Assembly: GCF_050624435.1 (NCBI RefSeq)
Contig: NC_134536.1
Span: forward strand, 51,247,258 to 51,311,257
Source: Tenrec ecaudatus
Lineage: Eukaryota; Chordata; Mammalia; Afrosoricida; Tenrecidae
Direction of reading: 5' to 3'
DNA length: 64,000 nucleotides
Both the position numbers and the translations under genes were made by a program. Below are positions 43,900-56,439 of the stretch, one piece after another. The first letter of the stretch is position 1, and the number at the start of each line of letters is the position of its first letter. The notes under the pieces were generated by a model that was given only the letters and a program-made list of their open reading frames with translations, was not told the DNA's origin and made no database searches.

Positions 43900-44520
43900 G
43901 AGGTGCCCCAGAAATTCCACCTGCCTACTGAAGTTCCCTTATGAAAGGAAAAGCAAAAGTGACCGGCCGTTAGCCACACAGGTCACATCTTGCTGGTATA
44001 AAAATTTCAAGATGGTTACTATTATTTTTCTCCCATAGAAGTGTGCCAAGCTACGTGAACAGTGAGTTCCCCCAACCCCAAGTAACCAGCACTGTATAGA
44101 CACTATTCTTCCAAAGCAGGGCTGGCATTTTTAATAAAAACGCCTCCTTCCATGTGCTGTGCTGCTTTCTAGGGAAAAGACGGACACCAGGCTTCCCTCC
44201 GAACAAGTCTACCCCTCGGTTTTGCAACAGGAAGGGATATTCGTGTAAGCCTTTGAGAAAATCTAAGTCAGCCTGCATTGCTTCCCCCCACCTGATGGCA
44301 GGCAGGATCATAGGAAATGTAAGTCACACTCATGCAATGAAGCAAGAAGAAAAATTGGGTAAAGTATATCCACCACCATGGTCCTCCATACGGTGCCAGT
44401 CTCCGGCATGTCTTTGATATTTCACTTCCTAAGCAGTATGCGTCCACTGGGTTCTTCTTCTTATCTAAAATGGTGGCACCCCTCCCCATCCTCACTGACC
44501 CCAGGCTCAGGGCCATATTT
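43900..44520. other. Unexplained GC-richer block
   Basis: About 600 bp of higher GC than its surroundings. Minus-strand open frames of 86 and 82 codons overlap it (44311-44051, 44516-44268) but show no domain I know. It could be an LTR or other old repeat. Confidence 0.35.
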
Positions 44521-45659
44521 TACTCAAAGTAGAAATACACCTTGAGATGATAATTCTGTCAAAAGTTAAAACAGTATTTTACATTTTATGCACGATGATT
44601 GACCTGCTCTCTGGTTTACTCTTACATTTTAGAAAAGGATTTTTGGCATTCCTTCTGCATAATCAAAAATCCATTAAAGCTTTTCAGGAAACAAAAATGA
44701 TCCAACCCTACAGATAAATCAGAAAACACCTGTGGACAATTTAAGATAATAATTTGTGCCCACTTTCTCAAGCTGCAAAATATTGAAATATATTCGTAAA
44801 CACAGAATCTTATTTAAAATATTATGCAGCTAAGGGAGCTTTGAGTCGAAGAACTGAGATTAAAATACTGTAAAGAAACATTTCTTAATCACAGTGCCTA
44901 ATAATCTCATCATAACTCTTATGGATTAAAGTGGCTCTCCATTCATCGTACCTAGGTGTGTGTCTGTCTGTGTGATTTTGATTACTGCAGTAGTAACGAA
45001 TCCATTGTGCAATTATTTTTAAGAGCTCATTTGAATTTGATATATAGCATCATCTAACGCCCAAAAGATTAATAGAGTGAGCACCAGTAGCGGCTACTCT
45101 CGCATGAGGTCTGGTGTAGTTCCATTTATGATTCCATAATTGACTCATTTTATGATTGGACACATTTTGTCTTAGTAATTTTTAAAATCTCCATTAGCGT
45201 GGTTTCCTTATTTCTAAGGACATTTCATCATCCCCTCCTCCTCATAGGATCTGATTGTTCAGGAATTTCAAATCAGATTGCTTCTGGAGGTGGAAAGTAT
45301 GTGAGAGGTCGAAGGCCAGACAAAGCTAGGGACTGTGTTATGTGGGAGCATGAAAACTCATACAAACCTGCAAATATAAACTTCTTAGAACAAGAAACAA
45401 GCAAGCAAATCACATCTGCATAGTGAATTTGGCAAAGAACTTCAATTTGTGCCTATAGCCGTAGATCAGTTGTATGTAAGTGTAGGACGTTAAATGTACA
45501 TTTAAAATGTAATGAGATCCTCCTTTTGAAACCCCTGTAGGTACACCTACCTCTTGCTTATTATTATCCAAAATTTAGTATTTACCACAATAGAAAGAAA
45601 TGTACTAGCCAACTATTTTATACATTCGCAGCATATGTCTGGTAATAAGGATGCTAGAA
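44521..45659. other. No feature recognised
   Basis: No gene or repeat assigned. Confidence 0.4.
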
Positions 45660-46400
45660 AAGAGGCAAAAGTAATGTTGTTGTGAGCTTATATTTATATG
45701 CCAACTTGGCTGACCCAGGATTCTCAATGGTTTACAAATTATTTAATGATATAATTTGGTAATCATGTACTGATGTAGTCATCATCCATTTTATGTTCCT
45801 ATGCGTTTTATCATCCATTTTCACATAATGATTTCTATGTCAACTATACATACATATCCATGTGTGATATATTAAATTCTATTTTGTGACTTGACATGAA
45901 TCAGGCCGCACTCTGTTTTCTTTGGATATATAACTCTTCCTCCATATAATATCATATCATCGCCTAACCTGGAAGGCCAAAGAGACTTCCATTTCCTGAT
46001 TGCTCTTTGTTAGAAACAAGAGGCCCTGCTGTGACATTGAGACATCTTTCCCTTCTGGTGTGCAACCTACATCTGGCTGACCCTTCCTTACCTTCATATT
46101 CTGAGCTGCACAGCACCCACCACGATGTGAGACATTTCCTCAAACACTCATGACTTTAGGTGGAATGTTGCAGCTATTCGCAGAGGTCAGGAACGTGAGG
46201 GAATACATTCAAAGGAGTGGGAGAAAAATGGGCTGAATTGCATTTTGGTAGAGCGATCATTTGGAGCATCATTAGTAGTCAGCTCCTTGGAATTGGTCTT
46301 ATATTAATTCTTTTAAAATAAAGTACTTCCACACACATATATATTTCACTTTTATTAAAGTGATGAAAGTACTTGGTTTGAGAATTCCATATATCAAAAA
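45660..46400 (+). other. Unclassified, LTR-like organisation
   Basis: An AT-rich first half, a more GC-rich middle (about 46020-46140), and an AATAAAG motif at about 46317 resemble an old LTR or retroposed transcript. No family recognised. Confidence 0.3.
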
Positions 46401-46423
46401 GATTATATTTAAAATAATCTTAC

Positions 46424-46998
46424 TGTGTCAGTCTGGGGGGACTAGAGAAACTAATTCGTAGACATTCCTATATGTCTAAGAAAGAATTTTATATACAAGA
46501 GCAGTTGCATACTGAGAAAATGTCCCAGCCCAGTCCAGATCAAGTCCATAAATCCTATGTACGATACTAATCTATAAAGTCGTCTTCAGACTCATGAAAC
46601 ACATGCAATGATGCCAAATGCAGGAAGATCACAGGCCAGTGGGTAGAAAGTCTTTGGAACCAGTAGCATTGTAAGCATCTCAGTGCTGGCAGGTGTCTCT
46701 ATGTGACTTCTCCGGCTTCAAAGGTCTGGTTGCACCAGGGTAGATCCCTGTGGCTTCTCCAGTTCAGGGCACTAGTGTGGTTCCATGTGTCTTGTCCATA
46801 GAATGTCCCCAAAGGAGTGAGTAGAGCGAGAGGTGTCTACCACCTCCAAGGAGGACATACTGGATTTCCCAGAATTCTGAGGAGAATACCATGCCACACA
46901 GAGGCCTCATTGGTTATATCTTGATTGACAGGACAGATTCCTTCCACCCCTTCACTCATAATCCTCTCAAATTGACACCAGATTATGTAACTACCATA
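46424..46998 (-). mobile_element. Solo LTR, family A (perfect 5-bp TSD)
   Basis: The clearest full-length copy: 575 bp from TGTGTCAGTCTGGG to TAACTACCATA, flanked by perfect CTTAC duplications at 46419-46423 and 46999-47003. Internal blocks match the copies at 2231, 5510, 14492 and 38034. No gag, pol or env sequence lies next to it. Confidence 0.88.
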
Positions 46999-47214
46999 CT
47001 TACTACTTATATACTTGAAGAAGAAATACATTTTATTTTATAGATGAACCACAGTTTTACCCATTCACCAGTTGAAGGACATTCAAATTGTTTTTCATCT
47101 TTGGCAGATTTGAATAAATACTTCTCACAAGAAATAGATGGCATTATACTTAACATTCACATAATAAATGAGTTATAAAATAAAATGAAATACTAACATG
47201 AGTCAAAATCACTA

Positions 47215-47390
47215 ACACTTAGAGATGTTGATGACTAGCCAAATAGTCGCTGGTTCTAATTTACAAGCCACTTCATGGTAGAAAGATGTAACAATCTGTT
47301 TCCAAAAAGATTTACAGCCTTTGAAATACTATGGTATTTCTACTCTGGCCTATAGGGTTGCTATGAATACATTTGTTATTATTTCGGTGG
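47215..47390 (+). repeat. AfroSINE
   Basis: 'tagtcgctggttctaattta', 'aaagatttacagcctttgaa' and 'ctatagggttgctatgaata' mark the SINE body and tail. Confidence 0.75.
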
Positions 47391-47639
47391 GATCTAAGAA
47401 AATTATATCTACTCTTTAGCTGGAAGCATGAAAAGTTTGCACATAGTAGCCAGATGGAAAGTTGAGTATGAAGATCTAAAGAGATATGTGGATATAAAGA
47501 TTATAGTGGTGAGAATCTATGGTATTTCCATGCTCACTTTGATTTTTATTTTGATCTAGAATCAAAGTGGTCAACTGAGAATGAGGAAGATAGAATGGAG
47601 AGGAGATGTAAATAATAGTAACATGAGATAACCTTGAAG

Positions 47640-47950
47640 CAACAGATATATATTTGAGACTCAGGGTCACTGACTGTCAGCCAGACTGCAGTGCGGCTAC
47701 GTGTGTTTTTGCTGTTTCTCTCTCTCTCTCTCTCTCTTTCTTTTTCTCAATCATCGCTAGCCATAACAATCAACTCAAGCATATCCATGACCACGGACAC
47801 TGCACAGGAGTGGGCTCATCTTCTGCCCTGTTCTCCTGAAGGCTGCCCAGAGCGGGAACTGAGTCCAACGCATATTCAAAAACACTACGTATTGATGTCT
47901 GCAAATTACTGTGAGATCCTGCAACAGTGAGAAGGATCGACGGTTATATG
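47640..47950. other. Unassigned block with a (TC)n microsatellite
   Basis: A pure CT run at about 47717-47740 sits in a locally more complex, GC-richer segment. Overlapping short frames exist on both strands but none is recognisable. Confidence 0.4.
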
Positions 47951-48078
47951 TGTAAAAAACAGACACAGTTAAATGTTAGTGGTAAAATTTAGATTATGGC
48001 TCTATGATTTAGTCTAAAATCATTTCAAAGCTATATATTTAAAATTATTCATAATAAAATGTTAGAAAATATGAGGTA

Positions 48079-48191
48079 CCATATATACTCTAGGATAAGC
48101 CGACCAGAATATCAGTCAAAGCACCTAATTTTACCACTAAAATTGCATTAAAAATGTGAAGAAAACTTGGCTTATACATGAGCATACATGG
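48079..48191. mobile_element. Tigger-related MITE
   Basis: A 113-bp element with left end CCATATATACTC, TA before it (48077-48078) and a right end resembling the inverted terminal repeat. It shares 'gataagccgacc', 'gcacctaattttacca' and 'ggcttatacatgagcata' with the MITE at 14970 and with the terminal regions of the autonomous element at 20663. Confidence 0.8.
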
Positions 48192-49514
48192 TTTATCTAT
48201 TTTATCAGAAACTCCATTTTATCATTTTACTGTACACTCTCATAATGACCGCAAGGAATCAATAATTATATCTTTCCAAAAATAGTTTTGTATAGTCTAG
48301 ATTTTTGTTGAAAGGGAGCCACAGGTAAAGTACTGTGTGTACCCTCCTTTATGCAACAGTTTTATTTTTCATTAATGACTAATAGCCCAATTTATGAATA
48401 TATCACAAGGGGATTATTCTAATGTACTAATGGTCATTTGCCTTGTTGCAGTGTCTGATTATTGTCAATAAAATTTTTCTTTGGTAATGACCTCAAATTT
48501 TTTTGAATGCAAACAAAATTGAGAACCAATCAACTCAGTGATTTAGTAAAATTCTGTTCAGTTAGAAATCTTGGTTCCATGCCTATGTTGGAAAGAATTT
48601 AAAGGGAAGATAATCAGCATTATAGTTCTAGCCCTAATTCTGTGACACAGATTTCTCACAATCAATTAATATCTATCTAATTGTACTCCCTAATTAGAAC
48701 TAATTAAAATAAGTCAATAGATTGGCTCAAGGGTGTATATGTGTCATATTTTAATAGATATTGAAAACATAAGTACTTAAAATAAATATGAAAAATTATG
48801 CCTGGTATAAAGCAAACTCTATAATTTTACTATTGACAGCCTTAAATAATCATATTTTTATTAAACAGTAATTTTGTCTGCAAGAAATGAATTCTAGGCA
48901 ACACAATTGAAAGAGTTGACTAGGAAAATAAATTTTTATTTTAGTATCTAAATTCCAGCCAAATCTGTTATTTGAAGAAATAATAATTAACAAAATAAAG
49001 GCTACTACCATGTAGTTGAAAAACAAATCAGGCAATGCCACCACAACTAAGTAAAACATCTCTTCTTTGTGATGATAGTCTGTCGGAGAAGCTCTAAATT
49101 ATGACTGTATTTGTTTTTACCACAGTAGTAAAATAAAGATCATTGTGAAGTTCAGATTAATTAATCACCATAAAATATCTGTATACATACATTTTTAAAT
49201 GCCCTGGAGAGGCATAATGTAACCTGAATCAGAAATATAGTATGTGAAAAACAAATTCTCCCAAAGATTGCCTACTTATCTGTTTTATAAAATTGTGGGG
49301 GCAAACAGATCCAAAAGAATATATTTGTAAGGAATGTGTAGAGATAAAATTATAAGGGAATCAAAGTGTCTGGAGTACTAGTTTAGGGCTTTGCCTTGGA
49401 GACGGATGCATGGGAGGTTGGAGGAAATGCCTGCCAGACAGCAGTGTTCATCAAGGTTGAAACTTATTGGGGGAGTGAATTTATAAGTCCTTAGAACTGG
49501 GTTACTTTCTCAGA
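48192..49514. other. AT-rich, nothing recognised
   Basis: No gene and no repeat that I can name. Confidence 0.45.
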
Positions 49515-49690
49515 CTACTAAACACGGGAGTAGCCGTTGGAACCCACCCTCCATTCAATGGGAGACAAATGGGTTTTACACTCCCGTTGAGACTGATGCT
49601 CTCAAAGCCCCACAGGACAGTTCTACTCTGCCCCATGGGGCTGCCCTGCATTGGATTCAACTCCAGGACACCGAGTTTGGATAATTTGGA
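49515..49690 (+). repeat. AfroSINE
   Basis: 'gttggaacccaccctccatt', 'cccacaggacagttctactc' and 'ctgcattggattcaactcca' follow AfroSINE body and tail order. Confidence 0.8.
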
Positions 49691-50250
49691 CTTTAGATCT
49701 TTGTTAAAAATATGTAAAAAGTAAACAAATACCTACCTAAATAAATAATACAGACACTAATCATGAGGAAGTGTCATCAACCAGGAATCAGAAATCACCT
49801 AACTGTGCACATCAGAACTAAAATTTAATAAGCAGAATACTAAAATATTTTCTAAATTAAAGCTTAAAAATGTTTTAGCAGTTTTACATTCCAGTTTGAT
49901 TTTAATTATAAAATATACATTCGTTTGTTTATTTGTTTAATACATGTCCAAGAACTCAGGTTCTGAGCCAATAGTTCTTAAATAAACATTCCCCATACTG
50001 GATTTCACTAAATTTCTAGTGTGATGGTTTTAATTTTTTTTAATTTTATTAAATACAATGAAGACCATAGAACAAGATGTAACATCATCACATTACGTAT
50101 GAAAAAACAAAACTTTCCAAGCCATAATTTTGGCAATTGAGTGTCAAAGTCAATTACAAAAAGTTTACCACTCTGAAAGAAGCCAGATTTTAAAAATGAA
50201 AGTTTTTCCATATAATAAGCCTTCAAATATAATTACCTGATAATACATAA

Positions 50251-50445
50251 AGGAGCCCAGGTGGCAAAGTGGTTTAGGCACTGTGATGTGAACCCCAAGG
50301 ATGGCAGTTCAAACAAGTCAGCCATTCTGAAGGTGCTTTAGGAGAATTTCTGCTTACACTAAACTTCACCATCTCATAACTACAACATGAAGCCTCTATG
50401 AGTCAATCAACTAGATTACAGTGGGTTTGGATTTGGTTTTATTGG
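50251..50445 (+). repeat. AfroSINE
   Basis: Head 'aggagcccaggtggcaaagt', then 'aaggatggcagttcaaac', and a decayed tail ending 'gtgggtttgg'. Confidence 0.85.
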
Positions 50446-50589
50446 TTCATAGAAACCACTTGTTAAGTGACATGAAAAGTTCAATATCCAAGAGAAATAG
50501 AGTATGGGATAACTAATTAAATCACAACAGAATATATCTGATTAGTGATTAAACACAGTATAGGATATACAGCCTTATTAATAATATTT

Positions 50590-50785
50590 TAAATAAGGCA
50601 AGAATATTTTTGCTCTGTCAGATTTGCAAAGATTTAGAAGTTGGTAGAAGTGATTGTTGCAGATAACCTGTGGAATTAGCATGGTATTACACTCTTGGTG
50701 AGAGTATAAACAAGTTAAAGTTGCCTTTTAGAAAGGATATTTAGAATGTGTAGCAAAAATAAAATAGGTATACCCTTGGTGGGGA
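50590..50785 (+). mobile_element. Old L1 ORF2 fragment
   Basis: 'attacactcttggtgagagt' and 'ttagaaaggatatttagaat' resemble the ORF2 knuckle and downstream segment. It is heavily decayed, and an AfroSINE follows. Confidence 0.5.
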
Positions 50786-50839
50786 GCTGTGAAGACTTTT
50801 AATCATAACAGAATTCTATTCAATTTGAGGTGATGCAAA

Positions 50840-51036
50840 CAGAAACCCAAAACCCACTGCTATTGAATCAATGATGACTCAGTGACCCCATATGACAGAG
50901 TAGAATCACCCCTTTGGATTCCTAAGGCTGTAAATCTTCACAGTAGCAGAACGCCTCGTTTCTATCTTGTGGAGGAGCTAGTGGATTCAAACTGCTGCTT
51001 TTATGATCAGGCGTACAATAACACACACCCCTCCAA
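50840..51036 (-). repeat. AfroSINE
   Basis: Inverted copy: 'aacccaaaacccactgctat', 'catatgacagagtagaatca', 'gtggattcaaactgctgct'. Confidence 0.8.
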
Positions 51037-51521
51037 ATTCCAATACTCCTAAAGCAGTAAAAATTTTATTAACAATAGAAAAAATAGTGGCCTGAATCCA
51101 CTCAGAAACGTTTAGAAAGTAATACTTGGTGATCTAATTTCAGAGAGCACACCAATTGGAAACCCCATGGATTATGGTTCTACTCTGACAAACATGGAGA
51201 GATCAGGGTTCAGAATCAGCTTGGCAGCAAGTGCATTGGTTTATATTTTCTATGAGCATGCCATCCATGCATATTTCTTCCTTCATATTCATTGACCATG
51301 ATATTATATAGATAGCGGAAATATAATATATTCAATTATTCAGATGAGAAGTCAGAAAATATTCACAAGTAAAGACTGCATCTAGACTAAGAAATGATAA
51401 AGCTTACAAACATGTTCTGGTTACCAATAAATACTCCATGGATTACTGAAAAGTAAAGGCAAAACAATAAGGAAGCAAACATATTTCAAGGAAAATCAGT
51501 GAGCTCTCTTTATCCTTCCCA

Positions 51522-51711
51522 AATCAATCCAAACTCCCTGCCACAGAGTCAATGCTGACTCATAGCAACTCCTTGTGGGTTTCTGAGACAGCAAAAGTTC
51601 AGGAACAGAAAGCCCCATCTGTCTCCTGTGGAACTACTGGTGGTTTTGAACTGCTGCCCAGGAGAATCTCAGCCAAACCCATAACCACTACACCACCACA
51701 GCTCCTCAGGC
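51522..51711 (-). repeat. AfroSINE
   Basis: Inverted near-complete copy: 'ccacagagtcaatgctgac', 'cttgtgggtttctgagaca', 'gtggttttgaactgctgccc', ending 'ccactacaccaccacagctc'. Most of the 115-codon frame here is SINE sequence and not a gene. Confidence 0.9.
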
Positions 51712-52109
51712 CAGCAGAATTTAATCAAAAGCTTGACTCTTTTTGCACAGTAGTAAAAACAGCCACCAGGAAATGTGAGTTTTGTAATGGAGATGAAAAT
51801 ATAACATCACTGCTTCCAGCTGAAATTAACTCTTTCAATTTGGATGTCATAAAATGGTCAACCTGTGAGATTAGAGCCTCCTGTGATTTTTTTTGTTGAC
51901 TCGACATTAACCCCCTAGCTAGGTTTCTTTGATGGAAGCAGAATCCAAAGTAGATTAATATTTCATGCCAACCCCTAAAGAGGTGAAAATATTTTGAATG
52001 AATCAAGGTGAAACTCACCAAATTAGAAAATATAAACACAAATTCAATTAAAATAAACCTTACCACAGTGACTCTGAAACAAGTTTATATTCCCTCATGC
52101 CTTAGCGCT

Positions 52110-52200
52110 ATTGTTTGCTGCTATCAAGCAGGCCTACACACAAGGTTGGAAAGAAATGCTGCCAGACCCTGTGTCATCCGCATGATCGCTTGTGAATTGG
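52110..52200 (-). mobile_element. RTE LINE 3' tail fragment
   Basis: A short inverted piece: 'tttgctgctatcaagcaggc' to 'gccagaccctgtgtcatcc'. Confidence 0.55.
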
Positions 52201-52389
52201 ACCACTTCTAAGGTCAATAATTAATTCCACCTTAATTCTAATCCATTATTATAGCACCGAACTCCCCCAAAATAGGATTATAGCCACGGGCACAGAGACC
52301 AGAATAATAAATCTCATAAGCAATTATGACTCAAAGGGTTATCTTAATTGACTACATCGTACATATTCTTTCCTTTTATAGATGCAAGA

Positions 52390-52530
52390 CTCCATTAACC
52401 GAATACTAGTATTGCTCCTATTTTACAGATGAGGGATAAGCAAAATACAGGCTGTTTTTGTCACCTAAAGGATAGTTGAAGCCAAGATTTCAACACAGGC
52501 ATTCTTGCTTTTGAGTCAATCCTCCAAACT
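52390..52530 (-). repeat. MIR SINE, inverted
   Basis: 'cctattttacagatgaggga', 'agttgaagccaagatttcaa' and 'cacaggcattcttgc' follow the inverted MIR order. Confidence 0.75.
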
Positions 52531-52634
52531 TCGTATAACACTCCCTAACGGAGTTAAATGATGGAGCTTGGATAAAGGTCATTAACAGTAAATCTGGACG
52601 GGTTAAATAGAGAATGGCCGTTCACTCTTCTCCT

Positions 52635-52835
52635 TGTTGTCATGACCCGCTACCAAGCAGGATGTCCTGTTTCCGAGACTGAGCTCTCCTGGTAATACCT
52701 GCAAAGTACGTGACATGAACTGTTGCTGATCTTGCTTCTAAGAAGCATTCAGACCGTCTTTCTTCCAAAACAGAGTTGTTTGTTCTTCTGCCAGCCCACT
52801 GTGGGGTGAATGCTATGTCACTTAGTCAATCCAAA
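52635..52835 (-). mobile_element. RTE LINE 3' fragment
   Basis: 'caagcaggatgtcctgtttc', 'tgcttctaagaagcattcag' and 'gttgtttgttcttctgccag' are inverted RTE 3' landmarks. Confidence 0.75.
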
Positions 52836-53784
52836 GTCGAACCATACTCCATACTATCAGTCTGTTCTAATATGCTGTCCTGGATCTCTATGGCAAAATA
52901 ACATCAGGCTGACAACGCAGTTGTAGCCCAACTACATGACGGCTTCCTTCTAGGTTCCATTACCTTCTTATTGCTGCAGTCTCATCCTTCAAAACTGAGC
53001 CCAAAGTCCCCATCTTCAGGAATCTTGTCTGAGTCTTGAGGCCTGCTTAAGTGTTTTTCTTATAACCAGCATAAAGCTCATATTTTAACATATTTTTTCA
53101 CATTTGCTCTAAATTGATGTGCCTTTCTGCACTGAGAGTGCGACCCATTTAGAACATCATTCAGCTCACATTATCAGTTCTCGCAATGCCTAGCACTTTG
53201 GGAAGATAAAAACCTAAAAATTCCAAATTTATGTACCAGGAAGATATGTTGGAAACCAGCTATTTAAAGGTCTACAAAGAATAGGTGCTCCTAAGAAACG
53301 TCCGGTACCATGACAGAGAGACATCACGAAGGGTCTTTTAGGCTAAACCAATAATTTTGAGTTTTCCAGAAGGCACATGAGATGTGAACCGTTTAAGATT
53401 TCTGGATATCCTATACTTGGATGAAATTTAAAGCTCTGCTTACATCTATTTTGATTCTCTTAAAATTGGTATTACTTTCCTCAAAAAATACATAAAATGA
53501 AGATAAATATTTTCAAGGTATGTATAGTTTGCATATACTTATAAATACACAACAAGAATAATTTTTTTCTGACATATAGAAAACCTATGTGTACTGAATG
53601 AATTTAGTAATGGTATTAAATATGTTTCTTTATAGACATGTGTAGTTATCTTATCACTGACAACGCAATTAATTCTAAACATTTTGGTTGAATCCTGACC
53701 TGGAAAGAATCAGCCCTTTCCGAAATAATTTCAGAAAGGAACATTTATTTTTCAAATATTTGTCCATATGGTGGGTGGTGGTGG
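52836..53784. other. No feature recognised
   Basis: No gene or repeat assigned. Confidence 0.4.
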
Positions 53785-54085
53785 TATTGCTAAGTGGCAT
53801 CTAGTTGGTTGTGAGCCATAGAGCACAAGAGAGCGAAACACTGGCTGGTCTTGTGTCATCTTACAATTGTCCCTGTGTGAGCCCATTGTTGAGCCACTGA
53901 ATCAATCTATCTCATCCAGGGCCCTTCCCCTTTATGAATCCTCTTCCACTTTGCCAAGCACGATATCCCTCTCCAGGAATGGATCTCTCCTGAAAACATG
54001 CACAACGTATATGAGACAAAATCAGGCCATCCTTGTCTCTAAGGAGATCTCTGCCTACCACTTCTCTGTCAGTTTGTTGAAATGT
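53785..54085 (-). mobile_element. RTE LINE 3' end, minus strand
   Basis: From 'tgctaagtggcatctagttg' to 'cttgtctctaaggagatctc', in the order of the inverted RTE 3' end. Confidence 0.85.
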
Positions 54086-55310
54086 GTTGCCTTGTGAGTT
54101 GATGCAATGCTGGTTCAAATGCCACCAGAGTTACCCAAAGTGAACAAGTTTCAGCCGAACTTCCAGACTAAGCTCAGACAATGAAAAAGGAATCCTCGCT
54201 GGACTAAGACAACGGAAAAGGACATGTTCCAGACTAAGAACAGACAACGGAAAAGGCTACTTGCTTCAGAGGAAAGAGCTGCTGAAGAGTTCATGCACAG
54301 CTACACTGTCAGATACTGGAGAAGCAGAGCATTGTCAGAGCTAGGACTGAGGAGAGGGCATTCAAAGGTGACTGACGATGAGCTGCTTCCCTAGAGTGCA
54401 GTCCATCCAAGTGAAATGAATGAAGTAAGCCTGTGGGAGCGGAGCCTTCGGGATCCTTCTGTGTTGAGGGGCCATGACTCAAAGTAAGAGGCAGCAGCTG
54501 CAAACATGTAATGATCAGACCTTGAAATGTGCAAAGTCGGGATCTAGACAAATTGGCGTGTTCAGAAATGAAGTGGATCCCACAAGACACAATGTCCTGG
54601 GCATTGGTGAGGTGACATGATCTGCCATTGGCCACTTTGCATCAGACAATCTCATGATTTATTCTGCAAAGACTGGTGTGGCATTCATTATCAGAAAGAC
54701 TGCCAAATTAATCTTGAAGTAAAATGCCATCTCTGATAGGATTATATCTATCTGCCTTCAAGAAAATCCTTTTAATACAACCATTATTCAAAGGTATGCA
54801 TCAGCATTAGAAACTGGAATAAAAAATTGAAGAATTCTACCAATGTCTTGCTGAAAATCTATCAAACATGCAATCAAGATACATTGATTAATTTTGGAAA
54901 CTGGGATGCACAAATTGAAACAAAGTGGACCGTATAGTAGCTGCAAAATATGGTTGGTGATAGAAATGAAGGTTGAGATCACATGATAGAAATGTTCAAG
55001 ACCAACAGCTGTTCCTAACAAATACCTTTTTTCAAGAACACAAAAATAGTTTACACATGGACTTCTCCACATGTAGTATGGAGAAATCAAATGAACCACA
55101 TCTCTGAGAAGAATCGATGGAGAAACTAAAAATTAGCAGCTAACACCATGCTAGAAGCTCACCTTGGAACAGATAATCAATGGCTCCTGTGTAAGTTCCG
55201 GTTGAAGCTGCAGAAAACTAATGCACGTCCAGGAGAAGCCAAAACACAGACTTGAGTCTATCTCACCTGAATTTGAGATCATCTAAATAGATTTGATGCA
55301 TTGAATTCTA
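54086..55310 (+). mobile_element. RTE LINE 5' part with endonuclease region, plus strand
   Basis: Runs from the RTE 5' end ('atgcaatgctggttcaaatg', 'agccgaacttccagactaag') through the endonuclease region. Landmarks are 'gctgcaaacatgtaatgatc', 'ggcattggtgaggtgacatg', 'attattcaaaggtatgcatc', 'catgcaatcaagatacattg' and 'atatggttggtgatagaaat'. It ends near 'gatttgatgcattgaat'. The frame is lost. Confidence 0.85.
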
Positions 55311-56439
55311 ATACCATGAAATCCATATTCTTGTATAAAAAATCCATATACCTGAATAACACATATGTGAAATGTATAGACATAGATATACATCTTAATC
55401 TATAAATGTAGTAATAATTTTACTTCACAATATATATGAGGGAGCTTTCATTATTTTAAATCCCATTTTCATGAATACTTTGAAGCCCCTGCATATATCA
55501 ATTTTATATGTAAGGTATATAAGACTTCAATATCTAATATAGATAGCATTTTGTATAACATATGAAGTGTTAAAATATTTTATCAGAATTATTGAATAAG
55601 GTGATATGAGAACAGAGTATCTGGAAGACCATGACATTGTTTTCCTTAAATTATGAAAGTCCCAACAGGGTTGTATTCTAATTACATAAAATGTCACGTA
55701 CATAAGAATCCTCACGCTGAAATCACATTAATTTTTACCTTGATAATACTACAATATAGAATGTTTTGAATTTGACAGATTTTTCAAAAATATTAGTAAA
55801 AGGAAGCAAGCGCCATGCAAGAACTAGATGATTTGTAAAAAAGTCAAGTTTGCAAGTTTCATTTTTATATTCCTAAACTGTGGCTTCATGTTTATTGCAA
55901 AACCCTAAATACAAGTCAGCAAATGCACCACACCAATCCCAGGTGTCTATCCACAAAATAGCTCCGTATTCCCTTCACACGCCCTTGCTCTTTACCTCCC
56001 CAAACAGTCCACGCTCTGTAGGTCGAGGGGTGGATAAAGGCAATAGTGGAAATCACTGACTCCTAAGTGATTATCAGAGCATGCTTTCGCATGTAAATTA
56101 CTTGATGCCAAATGTCAGTTAATCATATTTCAAACTCCAAGGTGACAGCTGGAATAATATAGGGATGAAATCACAGGAGCACAATTCAACCTAAGCATAA
56201 AATATCAAAGACAGATGACAAGTACTACGAACAAACTAAATACAATATGTTAAGGAACAACTTCTATTACTGATGGATATAAGACGTTCTCATGGTAGCC
56301 ACATTCATACTATTACAGAAGGTGTCCTAGAGTCAAGCAGGATGTGAATGTCTAAGATTCTGCTGAACATAGATTCACTTTTAAATGCAAATGAGCATTT
56401 CCTTTAAACCAATGGAAATTACTTATAATAAATTTACAT
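55311..56439. other. No feature recognised
   Basis: AT-rich; no gene. Confidence 0.45.

Noticed and set aside
47717-47740. CT-rich run as a polypyrimidine splice signal
   Set aside because: A plain (TC)n microsatellite; no convincing exon follows.
51552-51899. 115-codon plus-strand frame
   Set aside because: The first half is an inverted AfroSINE; a chance frame.
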